DNA from: Gamsiella multidivaricata
Lineage: Eukaryota; Mortierellomycota; Mortierellomycetes; Mortierellales; Mortierellaceae
Assembly: GCF_025024155.1 (NCBI RefSeq)
Contig: NW_026251749.1
Coordinates: 186,001-250,000, forward strand
DNA length: 64,000 nt
Reading direction: 5' to 3'
The position numbers were made by a program, and so were the translations under genes. The notes under the pieces were generated by a model. It saw only the letters and a program-made list of their open reading frames with translations, had not been told where the DNA came from and made no database searches. Shown piece after piece: positions 33,714 to 45,159 of the stretch (the stretch's first letter is position 1; every line of letters begins with the position of its first letter).

Positions 33714-34913
33714 ATGGTTCTGTCCAGACACGTCCTCTCGCTCTCCAGCACCCATGGCCGCTTCCAATCCCGATTTCTCTCCTCTGCTGCTCTAAAGTCC
33801 ACCCCTCGCCCGGCGCTGCCCCAAGGCGCCTCCACCTTCCGCCCCGCTCTCCTCTCGAGGGCCGTCTCCAATTCCGCCGCAAGTCTGCGAATGTCCCACA
33901 TGGCCGATGGATACGCACCCCTCCGTCTCCTGCTCATCGGAAGTCCCGTAGGTTACACCCTATCCACATTTCCCCCCAAAACTCCCGCGCATACCAGCTC
34001 TCAGCTATCTTGCTGTCTGCTGCTGCAGCCCGTGCGCCCTGGTTATCTTTATCGGATTATTATTATTATCATCGTTTCTTGCATGGGCGTTGTTTTTGTC
34101 AACATGATAATCTCGAAGGAACCAACCTTGTCTATCGGAACATGTGCAATTGGCCACTCTCTTTCCCCACATGATGGCGCGCAGTTTCACTAACCTAACT
34201 TGGCAAAACTATTCTCCTCCCCTCTTTTTTCTCTCTGTTACAAAGGGTTCCGGAAAGGGCACCCAATCCGGCCGGATTCAGGACAACTTTGACGTGAACA
34301 CCATCTCCTCTGGAGATCTCCTCCGCAAGAACATTGCCCAGCACACCGAGATTGGCAAGCAGGCCGCCAAAGAGATGAAGAACGGCGCTCTTGTCTCGGA
34401 CGGGGTCATGGTCCAGTTGATTGACAAGGAGCTGAACAAGATTGGACCCGACCAGAACTGGTTGCTCGACGGATTCCCCAGGACCATGACCCAGGCAAAG
34501 ACTCTGGACAAGACCTTGGATGAAGTGAACCAGTCCCTCAACCTGGTTATTCATCTGGATGTTCCAGAGGACGTTATCCTCCAGCGCATCATGGGTAAGT
34601 CCGGAGGGGGAAGATGAAGGATGTCAATCCATTGCCACTGAATCAATCATTTGCCACCAACGGACAATACGCCAAGTTTCATCGTTCTTGTTCCTTGCGT
34701 CTTTTTACTAACAATCAACCTCTTGCTCTTCATCTCTTCGGCTCGTGCTGTAGATCGCTGGGTACACATTCCATCGGGCAGGGTTTACAACATGACATAC
34801 AACCCACCAAAGAACCACGGCGTCGACGATATCACGGGCGAACCTCTCGAGCGCCGACCAGACGATAATCCTGTAAGTTTAATAAGATTATCAGCAGTGA
34901 CACCAAACATTTG

Positions 34914-34946
<33 letters not shown>

Positions 34947-35662
34947 GGGGACATGGATAGGCAAAAGAGAGAGCGCTGCTCTCAGTTCTTGAATCCGATT
35001 GGCTCGATGGGTGATGTCATTTACCAGGGCAACCTTAGCGGGAAGAGGGACAACCAGGATAGCCAGGATCAAGGACCCAGTGTGGAGGCAGAACTAACTA
35101 AGAACTGGAACAGGGCCCGGGACTCCGTCTGTGGACTGGGAAGTGGATCCGGGACACCAGAGGGAAACACGAAATATATTTTTTTTTTTTTGGATTTGGC
35201 TTTTCTGCTCGTTGCAACCCAAAAGGAGGAATGAAGCAATACCTTGTTCCCAATTTCACCCGATAAGACACCCCCCCGGTGACCTTGACGAGCAGGATAG
35301 TGCACACTTCAACTTGAGGGGTGCAATATTCACACGCCCAGACAGACACCCAACTACGCCAAGGCCTTACACTTCCGGTTATCCTTTTTATTTTTATTTT
35401 TATTTTTATTTTTATTTTTATATAAACTAACGCCCCATGTCCCATGTCATGCCATGTTCACCTCTTCCTATAGGAAACCTTCAAGATTCGGCTGCAGAAG
35501 CACCACGAGCTGACAGAGCCATTGCTGGACTACTACAAACAACGCAACATCCTCGTCAGCCTCGCAGGAAACACCTCGGACGAAATATACCCCCAGATCC
35601 GGGAGCTCCTCCAGGCCCGGTTCAAGCCCGAGGAACCTGTCGAGGCACAGGCCCTGGTCTAA
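33714..35662 (+). CDS. Adenylate kinase, probably mitochondrial
   Basis: Four exons: 33714-33947, 34246-34594, 34754-34872, 35474-35662; 296 residues. The P-loop is split by intron 1 (LLLIGSP | GSGKGTQ). Downstream come [10 protein letters not shown] (AMP-binding), [20 protein letters not shown] and the LID region opening [12 protein letters not shown] with FNP-type continuation YNPPK, then the C-terminal helix [14 protein letters not shown]. The LID has no Cys zinc site. The first 65 or so residues are Arg/Ser/Ala-rich without acidic residues, a good mitochondrial presequence, so GTP:AMP phosphotransferase or AMP kinase activity in the matrix or intermembrane space is likely (AK2/AK3 group). 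Intron 3 is 601 bases and contains A29 (34914-34942), T11 and a TTTTTA repeat (35386-35421). Confidence 0.92.
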
Positions 35663-36208
35663 TTAAGGCAAGGAAATCAGAGACCATGACAGAATTGGAC
35701 CGGTCCAACATTATCTCGAGTCGAGCCAAGGGCAACGTAGTCCAGTTGATGACCCAGGATGTATATATTCATTTGTTCCTTCTTTCGTTCTTTCCCTTCT
35801 CTCCCTCTCTTTCCGAAAGGACCAAGGTCGTTGTCAATGCTTGGATGCGGCGGTTTCCCTCTGCCACCCTCCTTTTTTTTTTACTCCCCACTCTTTTCTT
35901 TCTCTCTTTCTCTCTCTTTCGTTGTGCTTTATTGTACTTTACAAAAGAATCGTGTATGTCTACATGCCTGTAATTGTGCAAAATATAATAATAAAAAAAA
36001 TGATGTATCCTCCGTCTCAAAGGTAACAAAAGACCAGCATGCCAATGCCAGACGTGCCAGAGCAAAGGACACAACCAATTATCCGAGCAAACGGCTGGGG
36101 GGTATAAATAAGTATTTCTTTATCTTTGGCTCCATCTGCTTCAATGCCAAAGCTACATCTGTCCGTCTGTCTGTCTGTCTGTCTGTCTATCCGTCTGTCT
36201 ATCCGTCT
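35663..36208. other. Convergent 3' region
   Basis: Between the adenylate kinase and acyl-CoA synthetase stops. CT-rich near 35890-35930, AATAATAAAA polyadenylation-like signals near 35985, and a TGTC microsatellite at 36160-36207. No gene. Confidence 0.5.
36160..36207. repeat. (TGTC)n microsatellite
   Basis: Roughly eleven TGTC/TATC units ending at the acyl-CoA synthetase stop codon. Confidence 0.85.
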
Positions 36209-38056
36209 TTAACTAGACCTGTAGATGGCCTTGATCTGCTCAACGTATGCGTGATTGATCTCCTTGCGCTTCAACTTCTGTGCAGCCGTCAAGAACCCGG
36301 CCTCCGCGGTCCATTCCTCAGGCTCCAGATAGACACCCTGCAACATCTCGGCGGGCTTCAATCCCGCACGCTTACCCGTCGCCAGGCAAGCCTCCAAAAC
36401 CGCCTGCACAATCTCCTCATTCTTACACAGCTTCTCGAAATCCCGCTCCTCGATCCCCTTGGCCTTCGCCAGCTCATGGACCCGGGGCTCGCTCGCGACA
36501 ATCAACGCCACGGGCTTCGACTCCATCGGATCCGCACACACACAGATATTGTTGCAGTACGCCGTACTCTTGTACACCGACTCGAGTTTCTCCAGCGCAA
36601 TGTACTCTCCATTCGACAGCTTCACCAGGTTCTTCTTGCGATCGATAATCGCAAGCGTTCCGTCCGGATGCCATTCACCGATATCTCCAGTCTTGAGCCA
36701 GCCATCCTCCGTGAGCGTCGCAGCCGTCTCCTCAGGGTTCTTGAAGTATCCGGAAGTGATCGACGGCCCACGGATCCAGACCTCCCCACGCGGGCATGGC
36801 TCGTCCGTTGAAAGGTATCCCCCATCCGAGACATCCACCAATTTGACTTCTGTGCACGGCACGGGCAGACCCACACGGTTGTAGCTAAAGACCTCGGGCG
36901 TCATGATCGCGCACATACCACAGGACTCTGTCATACCATAGGCCTGCAGGATCGGGCACAGCGTCGTCGACAAAAACCGCTGTGTCTCCAACGAAATCGG
37001 TGCACCGCCCGAGAGCGCATACCGAAGTCGACCTCCCGTCTCCTGCCGGACCTTGTCAAAGATGACCGTATCCAGGGCTCCAGAGAGCGCACTCAGCTTA
37101 CGGTCCTGGCACCACGATTTGGCGCTGAGGGCCGCATGGAAGATGGACTGCACAAGAGGTGAGCCCTTGTTGATCTGGGCGAGGACACCCTTGCGGATGG
37201 TCTCCCAGACGGCGGGGACTCCTGTCATCAGAGTTGGGCAGAGTTCCTTGATGTCGCCCTTGCATTCGCGCACGGAAGCGTCGGTGAGGGTGCGAGGGGT
37301 GCCGTAACCGAGGGCAACGCCCCAGTAGAGACAAACGTTCTCGACAAGGAACTCGAGCACGTGGGCAAGGGGGAGATAGGCTAGCAGGACATCGCCCTCC
37401 TCCTGAATGTACTTTCTGAGCATGATATCAACACCGCCAACTGTCGAAGAGAGAAAGATAAAATTGGTGCGTCAGTTGGGCTGAGCTGACACTGTCCAGT
37501 CCGGGGGCTGTTGCTGTTAATAGTTTTTGCATGAGGACCAAAGCATAAAAGAGTCAAGGACATACTGGCGCCGGTCAAGTTTCCGTGGGTCAGCAGCACT
37601 CCCTTGGGGTTTCCAGTCGATCCGGAGGTATACATGATGCAGCAAAGATCCTCGGCCGTGGGTGGGACGGCCTCGACAGGTTGATCGGATCCCAACAGCT
37701 TCAATTCGTCCAGGGTGATGACCTTGATATGTGGATATTTCTCCTGCAAGTTCTTGAGGTCCTGTGGTTTTGCATCGCCATCGTAGATGATCCGCTGGAG
37801 AGTCGGGCACTTGCCAGCGACGTTGGTGAGGGTTGCGAGCAGATTGGCGTTGGTGTATGCGGTGGCGACCTCGGCCTCGTTCATGGAGTGCAGCAGACCA
37901 TCCTCGCCGAGGGTGTCGTAGACTGTGACGATGGTAACGCTCTGTTGGAATGCGCCGTGGGCGACCAGCAGCCAGTTCTCACTGCGATGGTGAAAAGTCA
38001 GAAAAATAAAATGAAAAAAAAAAAGTTAAATCGAGATAAAGAGTGTTAACGACACG

Positions 38057-38092
<36 letters not shown>

Positions 38093-38721
38093 GAAATCAA
38101 ACGCGAGAAACCCAGGCGCCAATCGCACTCTTCATGGGTCACCCGCCTCGTCTTCATCCGTAGACTGACAGCCCCCCCACAGAACCATGCAATGAAAACG
38201 AAAAAGAAAAAGAAAACTCCCTCTTCCCCCAGACGAGAGCAGCAGTGTGCTGTGCAAGTTCTCTTTCCCTCGTACAAATTAAAAAAACCCCCCCACAAAC
38301 AAGCACTCGCAGGTGTTTTGGTTTACCTCGTGGAACCAAAGACGGTGATCTTGTCCTTGGGCTGGACTCCAATGTTCCTCAGTCCAGAACCGATGCTATC
38401 GACAACAACCTTGACATCCTTATAAGTCAACCAGTTGTATCCCGAGAGCTTGAAGTACTTCCAGGTCTTCTGGGTCGTGACCTCCTCGCCATGGACGACC
38501 TTCTTGATCTCCTTCTCTTCCTCGATCACACTGAGGATCTTACGGTATCCGACTGCGTTGCTATTGGGACGGACGCGTGCAGAGTGCTGGATCACGTCGT
38601 ACATGGTCTTGACATCGTCCGAGGGCCGCTCCGTCAGGGTTTCAGAGGAGATGGCTGAGCGACGGATCCGAGTTTCGCCCTGAACGTCCTGGGGTCCGAC
38701 CTCGACAGTGTAGCTCTTCAT
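36209..38721 (-). CDS. Long-chain acyl-CoA synthetase
   Basis: Three exons on the minus strand: 38721-38327, 37981-37566, 37440-36209; 680 residues, the normal length for Faa1/Faa4/ACSL-type enzymes. It activates fatty acids with ATP and CoA through an acyl-adenylate. Motifs: the phosphate-binding loop CCIMYTSGSTGNPKGVLLTH (about residues 245-264), AYLPLAHVLEF, LSGGAPISLETQRFL, QAYGMTESCG, the fatty-acid signature DGWLKTGDIGEW, and IDRKKNLVKLSNGEYIALEKL for the C-domain hinge. No clear signal peptide; the enzyme is probably at ER, lipid droplet or peroxisome surfaces. No PTS1 is seen (the end is IYRSS). Intron 1 contains A33 (38057-38089). Exon joins keep phase and rebuild GNLTGAIGGVDIM. Confidence 0.94.
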
Positions 38722-39642
38722 GGTTTGCTATGATGTGTGATACAAGAAAACGGTATATGCAAGGATGTTGCTATTGCTGCTGCTGTTGTTGTTTGCTTGA
38801 GTGAAAAAAGTAAAGTGTGAAGAAAGACGGGTGAACGTGTGGGAAAATAAAGGTGAAAGTGATGAAAGTGATGGAATAAATAAAAGAGATGAGGGAAGGG
38901 ACAGAACTGCTTTTTTTTTTTTATATCTGCATGCAATTTCATATGCATCCTCTTTATTTCTTTTCTCATCTATGCATCGGACGTTGAACAAATGCGATCC
39001 AAATAATGAGGATGACGATGACGATGATGATGATGATGAACCACAGTACTTCCGCTCCAGTAGAGGTGTGGAAATGTGGCAAAGGGCGCGGCGGATCGTG
39101 CCATTCACAGGAGGGGCGTGCTTCGTCCGTTGAACAAGTCTGTCTCGTGTAGAAAAGGACTTGCACATGTCGCGGTTCGTTCGGACCGTGGAAGGAGGGG
39201 AAAGACGACGACATTCAAGACCGAGGAGTCGATCTTATCTAAGGAGCATTGCTCCTGCTGCTCTGCAGATCATAATCATGTTTTATTAAAGAGCACGTGT
39301 CCACCCATGCATGGCTCATGGCTGACAGATCGACGGCTGTATTCAGCTTTCGATTGCTTGTTTGTTTGTGTGCTCGTCTGTTTATTTGCGGAGTGGAGAA
39401 GCATTGGCCCTGGAAATAAGCACGTTCAACTCTCCGATCCTATTTCTTGCTGCTGAGCCCTCTTCTTATTCCCATCCCTAATGCGATCGCTATTAAAAAA
39501 CAAAAGCAGCGTCACTCCCCCGAAGAAGCAACGCCCCTAATATACTTTACAATAAAACCCCAATTCAAAGTTCCGGTAAGCCAGAACGAAATGTTCTCAA
39601 GTTTTTGGAATAGAGCATCAATTCAAACGTACCATGGGCCAT

Positions 39643-39684
<42 letters not shown>

Positions 39685-40455
39685 TTCACGCGCACAAAAT
39701 GCATGTGAAGCCTTTCGCCTGCGCGACTGCCTCATCAAGATCTCCACCATTATCATCTCCCTACAGCGAGTGTGCTCTTGTGCCGCTTTTACGACTGATT
39801 CTTTTTTACCAACTCAATATATCCACCTAAATGCCCAAAGTTGTGTCTCACCTCTAGACGCACCTCTTCTCAATCTTTGCTATAGTCCAGACAACAAACA
39901 TTTGATGACAATCGAAAAGCCGACCAAGGCAGCAAAGAAGTAGTGGATGGGTCCTGAGTGCGCTCCACAAAATGCCACCGGCCTCCATCCGTCACGATTC
40001 CATAGCATGCTTAATTTGTAGCTTCTGAAGTGTCATCCCCCACGTTTCTGTTTCCTTCCGCATAATATCGAGTCCAGCTGCATCATATTCTCCGCCACTA
40101 CATCCTCGATTCACTCCTCCTGAACCCTTGTAACGCACAAAGAACAAGAATCAACCTCATCCTTGGATTCCACTGTGTACCAGCCTGCTGCTTGCCCCAG
40201 GGTGCCTTTGATCTCATTTCCTGCAGTGAATTTCAGATCGTCTGCAAACAGTCCTAATCCTTGATATCATTTTGCAACAGCAACATAGTCGTCGTCTCCA
40301 TGTTGGTGGTCCAAAGAAATGCTCTGCAGTTGAACGTTTCAGGAACTACCGTGAATGTCGCGCAACTAAATTTCGATGATGCTTTAAAACAAAAACAATG
40401 AGAAAAAGGAATGCAACCATAGCGGCTCGAGAACAAAAATATCATGGGTTCTTAC
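38722..40455. other. Gene-poor region upstream of acyl-CoA synthetase
   Basis: Promoter of the acyl-CoA synthetase at its left edge, with a minus-strand TATAAAAA-like sequence near 38930. (GAT/GAC)n lies at 39010-39040 and T29 at 39655-39683. From about 40250 to 40440 the minus strand may be the continuation of the Crinkler relic (after a GTAAGA donor), but no C-terminal domain is recognisable. No other gene. Confidence 0.4.
39655..39683. repeat. Homopolymer T29
   Basis: Twenty-nine consecutive T in intergenic sequence. Confidence 0.95.
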
Positions 40456-40760
40456 CTCTCATCGGGTGTACTTGGCGCTGGGCAAGGATGTGTATTGTGT
40501 TGTCAGCCAGCTCCCCTGCAAAGACTTTGGAAAGGCGGATGATAGGGATGAGATTTTTTTTTTTTTTTTGTCGCTCAGCTCCTCAAGCAAGATGGGAGAT
40601 TCATCCTCATCATCCGTGATTGGGACCGAGAGATACCATTCAAGGCAATAGTTTCCTTAGCTTTGATGAGTTCCCTCAGGTCGCCGATGAAAGCCGCTGC
40701 ATCAATATTGATCAGGAACGCCCTCAACATGTTTTTTCCGTCCACAAGGCAGGAGAGCTT
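40456..40760 (-). pseudogene. Crinkler (CRN) header-domain relic
   Basis: Minus strand. The first frame reads KLSCLVDG...RAFLINIDAAAFIGDLREL then IKAKETIAL, the ubiquitin-like header of fungal and oomycete Crinkler proteins, including the position of the LFLAK-type motif. A frame change follows, then LSVPITDDEDESPILLEEL, the acidic segment usual in the header. A T16 run (40554-40569; lysines on the coding strand) causes a second frame change, after which GELADNTIHILAQR ends at a GTAAGA donor. The start codon is missing (a stop precedes Lys-Leu-Ser). Intact Crinklers join this header to variable, often nuclease- or kinase-like C-terminal domains and in some fungi act as secreted or inter-organism effectors. 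This copy is dead. Confidence 0.72.
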
Positions 40761-40843
40761 TTAGGTTAGGTGATTGATATATAATTGGACTAAACATCGC
40801 CACCAACTATGGGACTTTCGCGCCACATAAGGGGCGCCTGAGA

Positions 40844-41004
40844 TAATGATTGTAACTCGAGTTAACTCGAGTTAACTCTTCGATGACCTTACTGAATGTA
40901 TTGTCAATTATAGTCTTTTTATTTAAGACATTATTGCTAATTGACAATGCAATCAGCGATGTCATCAAATTTTTCAGTTGAGTTAACTCGAGTTACAATC
41001 ACTA
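40844..41004. mobile_element. hAT-type MITE, 161 bp, with 8-bp target duplication
   Basis: Terminal inverted repeats of about 25 bp start TAATGATTGTAACTCGAG on the left and TAGTGATTGTAACTCGAG on the complement of the right, one mismatch. The tips fit the YARNG end pattern of hAT transposons. The element is flanked on both sides by an identical 8-bp direct repeat GCCTGAGA (40836-40843 and 41005-41012), the hAT target-site length. No coding capacity. A second internal inverted pair (TTGTCAATTA / TAATTGACAA) lies inside. Confidence 0.88.
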
Positions 41005-41801
41005 GCCTGAGACTGATATTTGCCACCATCATGCACGTCGTTTGTGCTGTGTTGAACATATAAACCTTCTTCCTGCTCTCACAAACTTAACTGTCCTTCT
41101 ACGATGTAGACAACGAGATTACGGTCCGAGAGCAGGATTGACAGCGCAGACAATTTAGTTATTTGGTCGGGGAGATTCTGGTGTCGCGGATGTAGCAGGA
41201 TATGCAGAGTATGTGGGAATGGTATCTGTGAAAACGATATGCTCTTTTAGTAATGGGCAAATCGTGCCTTATACACATATAATACGATTCATCGTACTAA
41301 AGACGGGTAGCAGCGAGAAAAAAGAAAAAAAGGCGACTCGTGCTGGTAGAGGTGGTGTTACTCTCTCTCTCTTCGTCTCTCTTCATCGACCGCGTTAACT
41401 TCGGGCATCGCTATTATGTGGGAAGAGAGGTTTCTTGCCTCTGATATTCATTTTTAGGCGCGGCGGTTTAAGCGCAGCCTTGTATACAAACGTTTTGAAG
41501 AAATGCCTTAGTAACGCGCCCGAAAAAAGGAAAAGGGAGTGAGGGATATGTTGGACCTTCGAACAAATCCATAGACCAATACGCTTAATCTTATCAGAGA
41601 GTAGCAACAAGGGCGATCCACTGTTAGCAGTACCCCATTCAGTTAAGTCATCTGCAAGGTATATGCTTATATCCTCCGATATTCGATATCAGCGTGTATC
41701 CAAATGAACGGGTTTTCTCAGTACAAAGTTCAATTACTATAATAAAACTCTAGGACGAGTTCTAAACGCTATGCACAAGACACTGCTGTTTCTTGGCCTT
41801 G
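41005..41801. other. No recognisable gene
   Basis: 3' flank of the beta-lactamase-family gene. Short frames on both strands lack motifs or splice partners. Confidence 0.35.
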
Positions 41802-43654
41802 CTACTCCTCTTTGGTTTCATTAGGGTCGGCATTAGAATTGTCTTCCTTCTTAAACTCCTCACTAGAAAAGTGAAGCCCCTCCACGTTGCCGTGATATCC
41901 TGTCCGGAATGTCACAAGACCCGTCATCTTGAGATTTACATCTTTCAATCTAAGAACAAATGCATCAAAGTGATAATGCTCCAGATTGCCGTCAAAAGGT
42001 CCCATCTTATAAAACAAAATTTCTTCTCCTGTCTTCTTGTCTACGCCCACTCGAACAGAAACATCGCCTAAGAGCGGATTGGCGTACTCGCCCTCATAGG
42101 CATGCAAGTTCTGGGCTGCCGGTTTGTTCAAAATACGCTTGGGAAGCTGGCTGTCGAGATCAGTTCCATACCAATTGTATATATCTTTTGTTGTCCTGAT
42201 AGCGTTATCAAAGATCCAGTCTTGGGTTATTGGCAAGTCGAGAATTTCATCCGCAATACACCATGCAACGCCGCCAGCCATCTCCGACTTATTGATGTTG
42301 GAGAGTTGAGCAATGACCAGATCCGCGTCCGGGAAAATGTCCAGGCGTGACTGGAAACCAGAGATAGCACCATCTATGCCAGGCGTTTTAAGAATAATGT
42401 TAGCGACTTTTTTTGTATCAGGTATGCCATCGGTGTATTATACAAGCCATCGTGAGGTGAATTTTACCGTGCGTATAACAAGTGTGTCCTTTGTAGGAGT
42501 CCAGGTCCCATCCTAGACCGTAGGTGACTACGGGAGCAAATTCGGGCGTACGCCTAGGACCAGCCATGATGGTATGCGCAGTCAGAGTCTCTTGGAGAGC
42601 CTCCTTATTCAGAATCTGATTTCCGTCCAATTCGCCAGTGTTCATGATGGTCTTGCCCCAGCGGATAAGGTCCAAGACGTTGGAGTACATGTCTCCAGCT
42701 GGTGCGTCAGCCATGTAGACCTCATCAAGCTCTATTAGCTCGAATAATCCCTTTTGAGCATCCTGGAATGAAGCTGCAGTATGCGGTATGGCATGGTTGG
42801 GCGATCGCCCCTTCATCTCCATGGGCGAGAATCCAGTGTTGGCCAAACCGAGGGGTTTGATCACCTTTTCTCGCACAACATCCTCGTATGGGATGCCTGC
42901 GATATTAGCAGCAGCCTCTCCTGCGACTGCATACATAATGTTGTTGTAGATGCATTTCGAGCCTAGCTTGGAGGTCGTCTCCACATGCTTCAAGCGCTTA
43001 ATGAGGTTTCTTCTAGTCTCTGTGCTCCCCATCCAGGCAAATTCAACCATTCTTGGTAGACCCTAGAGGTTTTTGAGGCAAATCCCCTTGCTTAGTGAAC
43101 CGAACTGTCTCTCACTTCTGTGCATGTACATGGAAAACAATATTAATATCACAAAACATACCGTGCGATGAGAGAGGAGATCGACGAGTGTCAGTTGAGA
43201 AGTCAGGACTGGGTCCTTGAGCTCAAACTCTGGAAAGTACTTGTTAACTGGTGTCTTGTCCCAGTCCATCTTTCCTTCTGCGACCAATTCACCAATGGCT
43301 GTGGCTGTGAAGGCCTTTGTGAGGGATCCAATAGGTGCCAATGTCTAAGGTCGCATTGTATTTTCTCTTAGTATATCCCTCGAGTGAGATAAAAAATAGT
43401 CAAGTAGAGCAGATCATATCGTTCTTTACCTCAGCGGTGAAAGGTTCTTGTTCGTTCCTCTTTCCGAACCCCTCTGCGAAGACGAGTTTGCCCTTGTGGA
43501 GGACGGCCACACTCATCCCGGGGATACCGCACTGGACCCTTCCCTTCTCAAGAACGTCCTTGAGATCTGCGAACGACTTTCTGATGGGCAAAGACCTTGA
43601 GAGAGTGTGGGTCTGCCTTTGCTGAATAAAGATACGAGAGCAATACCGGTACAT
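41802..43654 (-). CDS. Serine beta-lactamase-family hydrolase
   Basis: Four exons on the minus strand: 43654-43430, 43344-43162, 43062-42468, 42373-41802; 524 residues. The fold is that of class C beta-lactamases and DD-peptidases, used in eukaryotes by LACTB and by esterases. The nucleophile is in IGSLTK (S-x-x-K, about residue 82), the second motif is IYNN (Y-x-N, about 175), and the third is a H-x-G type HDGAISGF (about 334). VDLLSHRTGLPR joins exons 2 and 3 as in family members. The C-terminal 150 residues form the beta-rich domain seen in long members (EGEYANPLLGDVSVRV). Natural substrate is unknown: esterase, transpeptidase or LACTB-like protease activity are all possible. A short upstream exon (43811-43784, MGKKETPRND) may exist, joined to GAAATGTAC at 43656. 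Confidence 0.82.
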
Positions 43655-44308
43655 TTCTGAGAGGAAGTAGAGAGAAAGAGGAAGGAAAAAAAAATAAGGG
43701 AAAGATTTGTGAGCAATTGCCAAGACTATCCGTCCTGGAGTAGTAGAGGGGAGGGATGGCTTGATTGGCATGCCCATTACCATCATTCCTCGGCGTTTCT
43801 TTTTTTCCCACTCATTCTTCCTGCATGCTTGTGCGCAGCACGTACATGCATATGGTTGATTTTCTTCTCAACAATGAGTACTGTGAGGGTGGCCGTTCGA
43901 TGTTTGTAACCTAAATAGTTCTATAACGCTCCCACTTCTCCATTCTCCATGAAGAATCAATCTCTCCCTCGCTCCTTCTCTCGTTGACCAACCCCAAGGC
44001 GCTCAAGGTTTGTTAATCTCTCATACTTTCTGACCTGTTATTGATGTGTACGCATTGCTTATGTTGAAACTAATCCCGCCGTTCCTCCATGATTATGTTT
44101 TCTCTTAGCCCCAGTCCCCCTCGTTTAACAATCCTTTCACACAGATGCAGAAACATCCTGTCGTTAGCGGTTTGCTTCTTTAGCTCTAGGGGACTTAACG
44201 AGCCCTTTCGGTCTTCTGGTTTGCCGACCGGGAAGTGACCGTGACAGTGATGGTCTCCTTAGGAGCTCTTCGTGGCATGTGCCCGGAAGGCGCCATTGGC
44301 TCCTCTAT
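43655..44308. other. Intergenic, no gene recognised
   Basis: Upstream of the beta-lactamase-family gene. The first 60 bases look like an intron or leader (CTTCCTCTTTCTCTC on the minus strand ending in CAG). Nothing else supported. Confidence 0.4.
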
Positions 44309-44461
44309 TGATTCTCACCGGTGAACGGTTAACAACTTTTTTGTGATTTTTTCACCGGTGAATTCCACATATGGTAATAGCACAAAGTCTCGCCGGATTT
44401 CACCGGATTTCACCGGATTTCACCGGATTTCACCGATTCTTTTGTTCACCGGTGAGAATCA
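44309..44461. mobile_element. Second MITE-like element with 18-bp TIRs
   Basis: TGATTCTCACCGGTGAAC at 44309-44326 is repeated as its exact complement at 44444-44461. A third CACCGGTGAA copy lies at 44353-44362. Inside is a 10-bp tandem array. No clear target duplication flanks the present ends, so it may be old or misbounded. No coding capacity. Confidence 0.7.
44391..44430 (+). repeat. Tandem array of 10-bp CACCGGATTT
   Basis: Four near-exact units (the first CGCCGGATTT) and a partial fifth, inside the second TIR element. The unit shares CACCGG with the TIR. Confidence 0.9.
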
Positions 44462-44553
44462 CTGATATTTATGCATCAATGGAACTTGTGATACGCATGT
44501 GCCTGTAATGACCCTGTTTTAACCTCCCACTACCTAGAACCTTTATCTTTATG

Positions 44554-44933
44554 ATATGTCACAAGCATATTTGGACTTGGCCCTCGAACAGAGAGACAAG
44601 GAGCATGTCTTCTTGGCCAACTTTGTCATGCACTTCGATCTCTCCGACCGGGATTCCGCGACCGCATCGTTCAAGACCCTTCTGCAATCTTCAAGAACCC
44701 CATTGAAGCGCCGTCAGGTTTTGAATCCATGATGCTTCCACGTCCATGTTGTGTCGGGCATCCGGACATTTCGCACGATACTGCGCCTGCCAGCCTCACA
44801 CAGTTTTCAATCTTGCGACATGTGATCGATTTCGCGCGGGTGGAAAGGGAGTCGCCGCAGCGATCATTTTCAACGAGGTCGCCCAGGAAGTCTTGCGCAG
44901 GGGTGCTGATGGTTGTTTGAGACGTGCAATGTG
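44554..44933 (+). pseudogene. Gag-like retroelement relic with zinc knuckle
   Basis: An ATG at 44554 opens about 60 codons (containing KEHVFLANFVMHFDLSDRDS) to a stop near 44732. Just after, in another frame, LCRASGHFARYCACQ keeps the C-x4-H-x4-C part of a CCHC zinc knuckle. Such knuckles end retrotransposon Gag proteins, so this is a likely degraded gag. No reverse transcriptase or LTRs are visible nearby. Confidence 0.4.
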
Positions 44934-45017
44934 ATCTTTATTTCCTGGGCAGACGGGCCCCTTATAAAGTACTACCCGTCTGCACCACGTTAAGGGTACT
45001 TGTCTCTGCTCGTACGC

Positions 45018-45134
45018 AGAGACCTGTGCTGATTGATTTATTTGGTTAGACCTTGGCAACTACAGGGGGTTTGCTTAACAAAATATTCATAATTGACAAG
45101 GTCTAACCAAATAAATCAACCAGCACAGGTCTCT
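45018..45134. repeat. Long inverted repeat (37-bp arms, 43-bp spacer)
   Basis: Arms 45018-45054 and 45098-45134 pair at 36 of 37 positions (AGAGACCTGTGCT... against its complement). Transcribed, it would form a long hairpin. GTCTCTGCT occurs directly at 45002-45010 and 45129-45137. It is probably a MITE remnant. Confidence 0.85.
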
Positions 45135-45159
45135 GCTACATAGGTCAATATAATGCAAA

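Noticed and set aside
35759..36811. 350-codon plus-strand frame opposite the acyl-CoA synthetase
   Set aside because: It overlaps the conserved C-terminal exon of the synthetase in antisense and its start lies in a low-complexity CT tract.
44950..44982. 8-bp inverted repeat CAGACGGG/CCCGTCTG resembling a terminator hairpin
   Set aside because: Factor-independent terminators are not used by fungal protein genes and no U-tract or gene end adjoins it.
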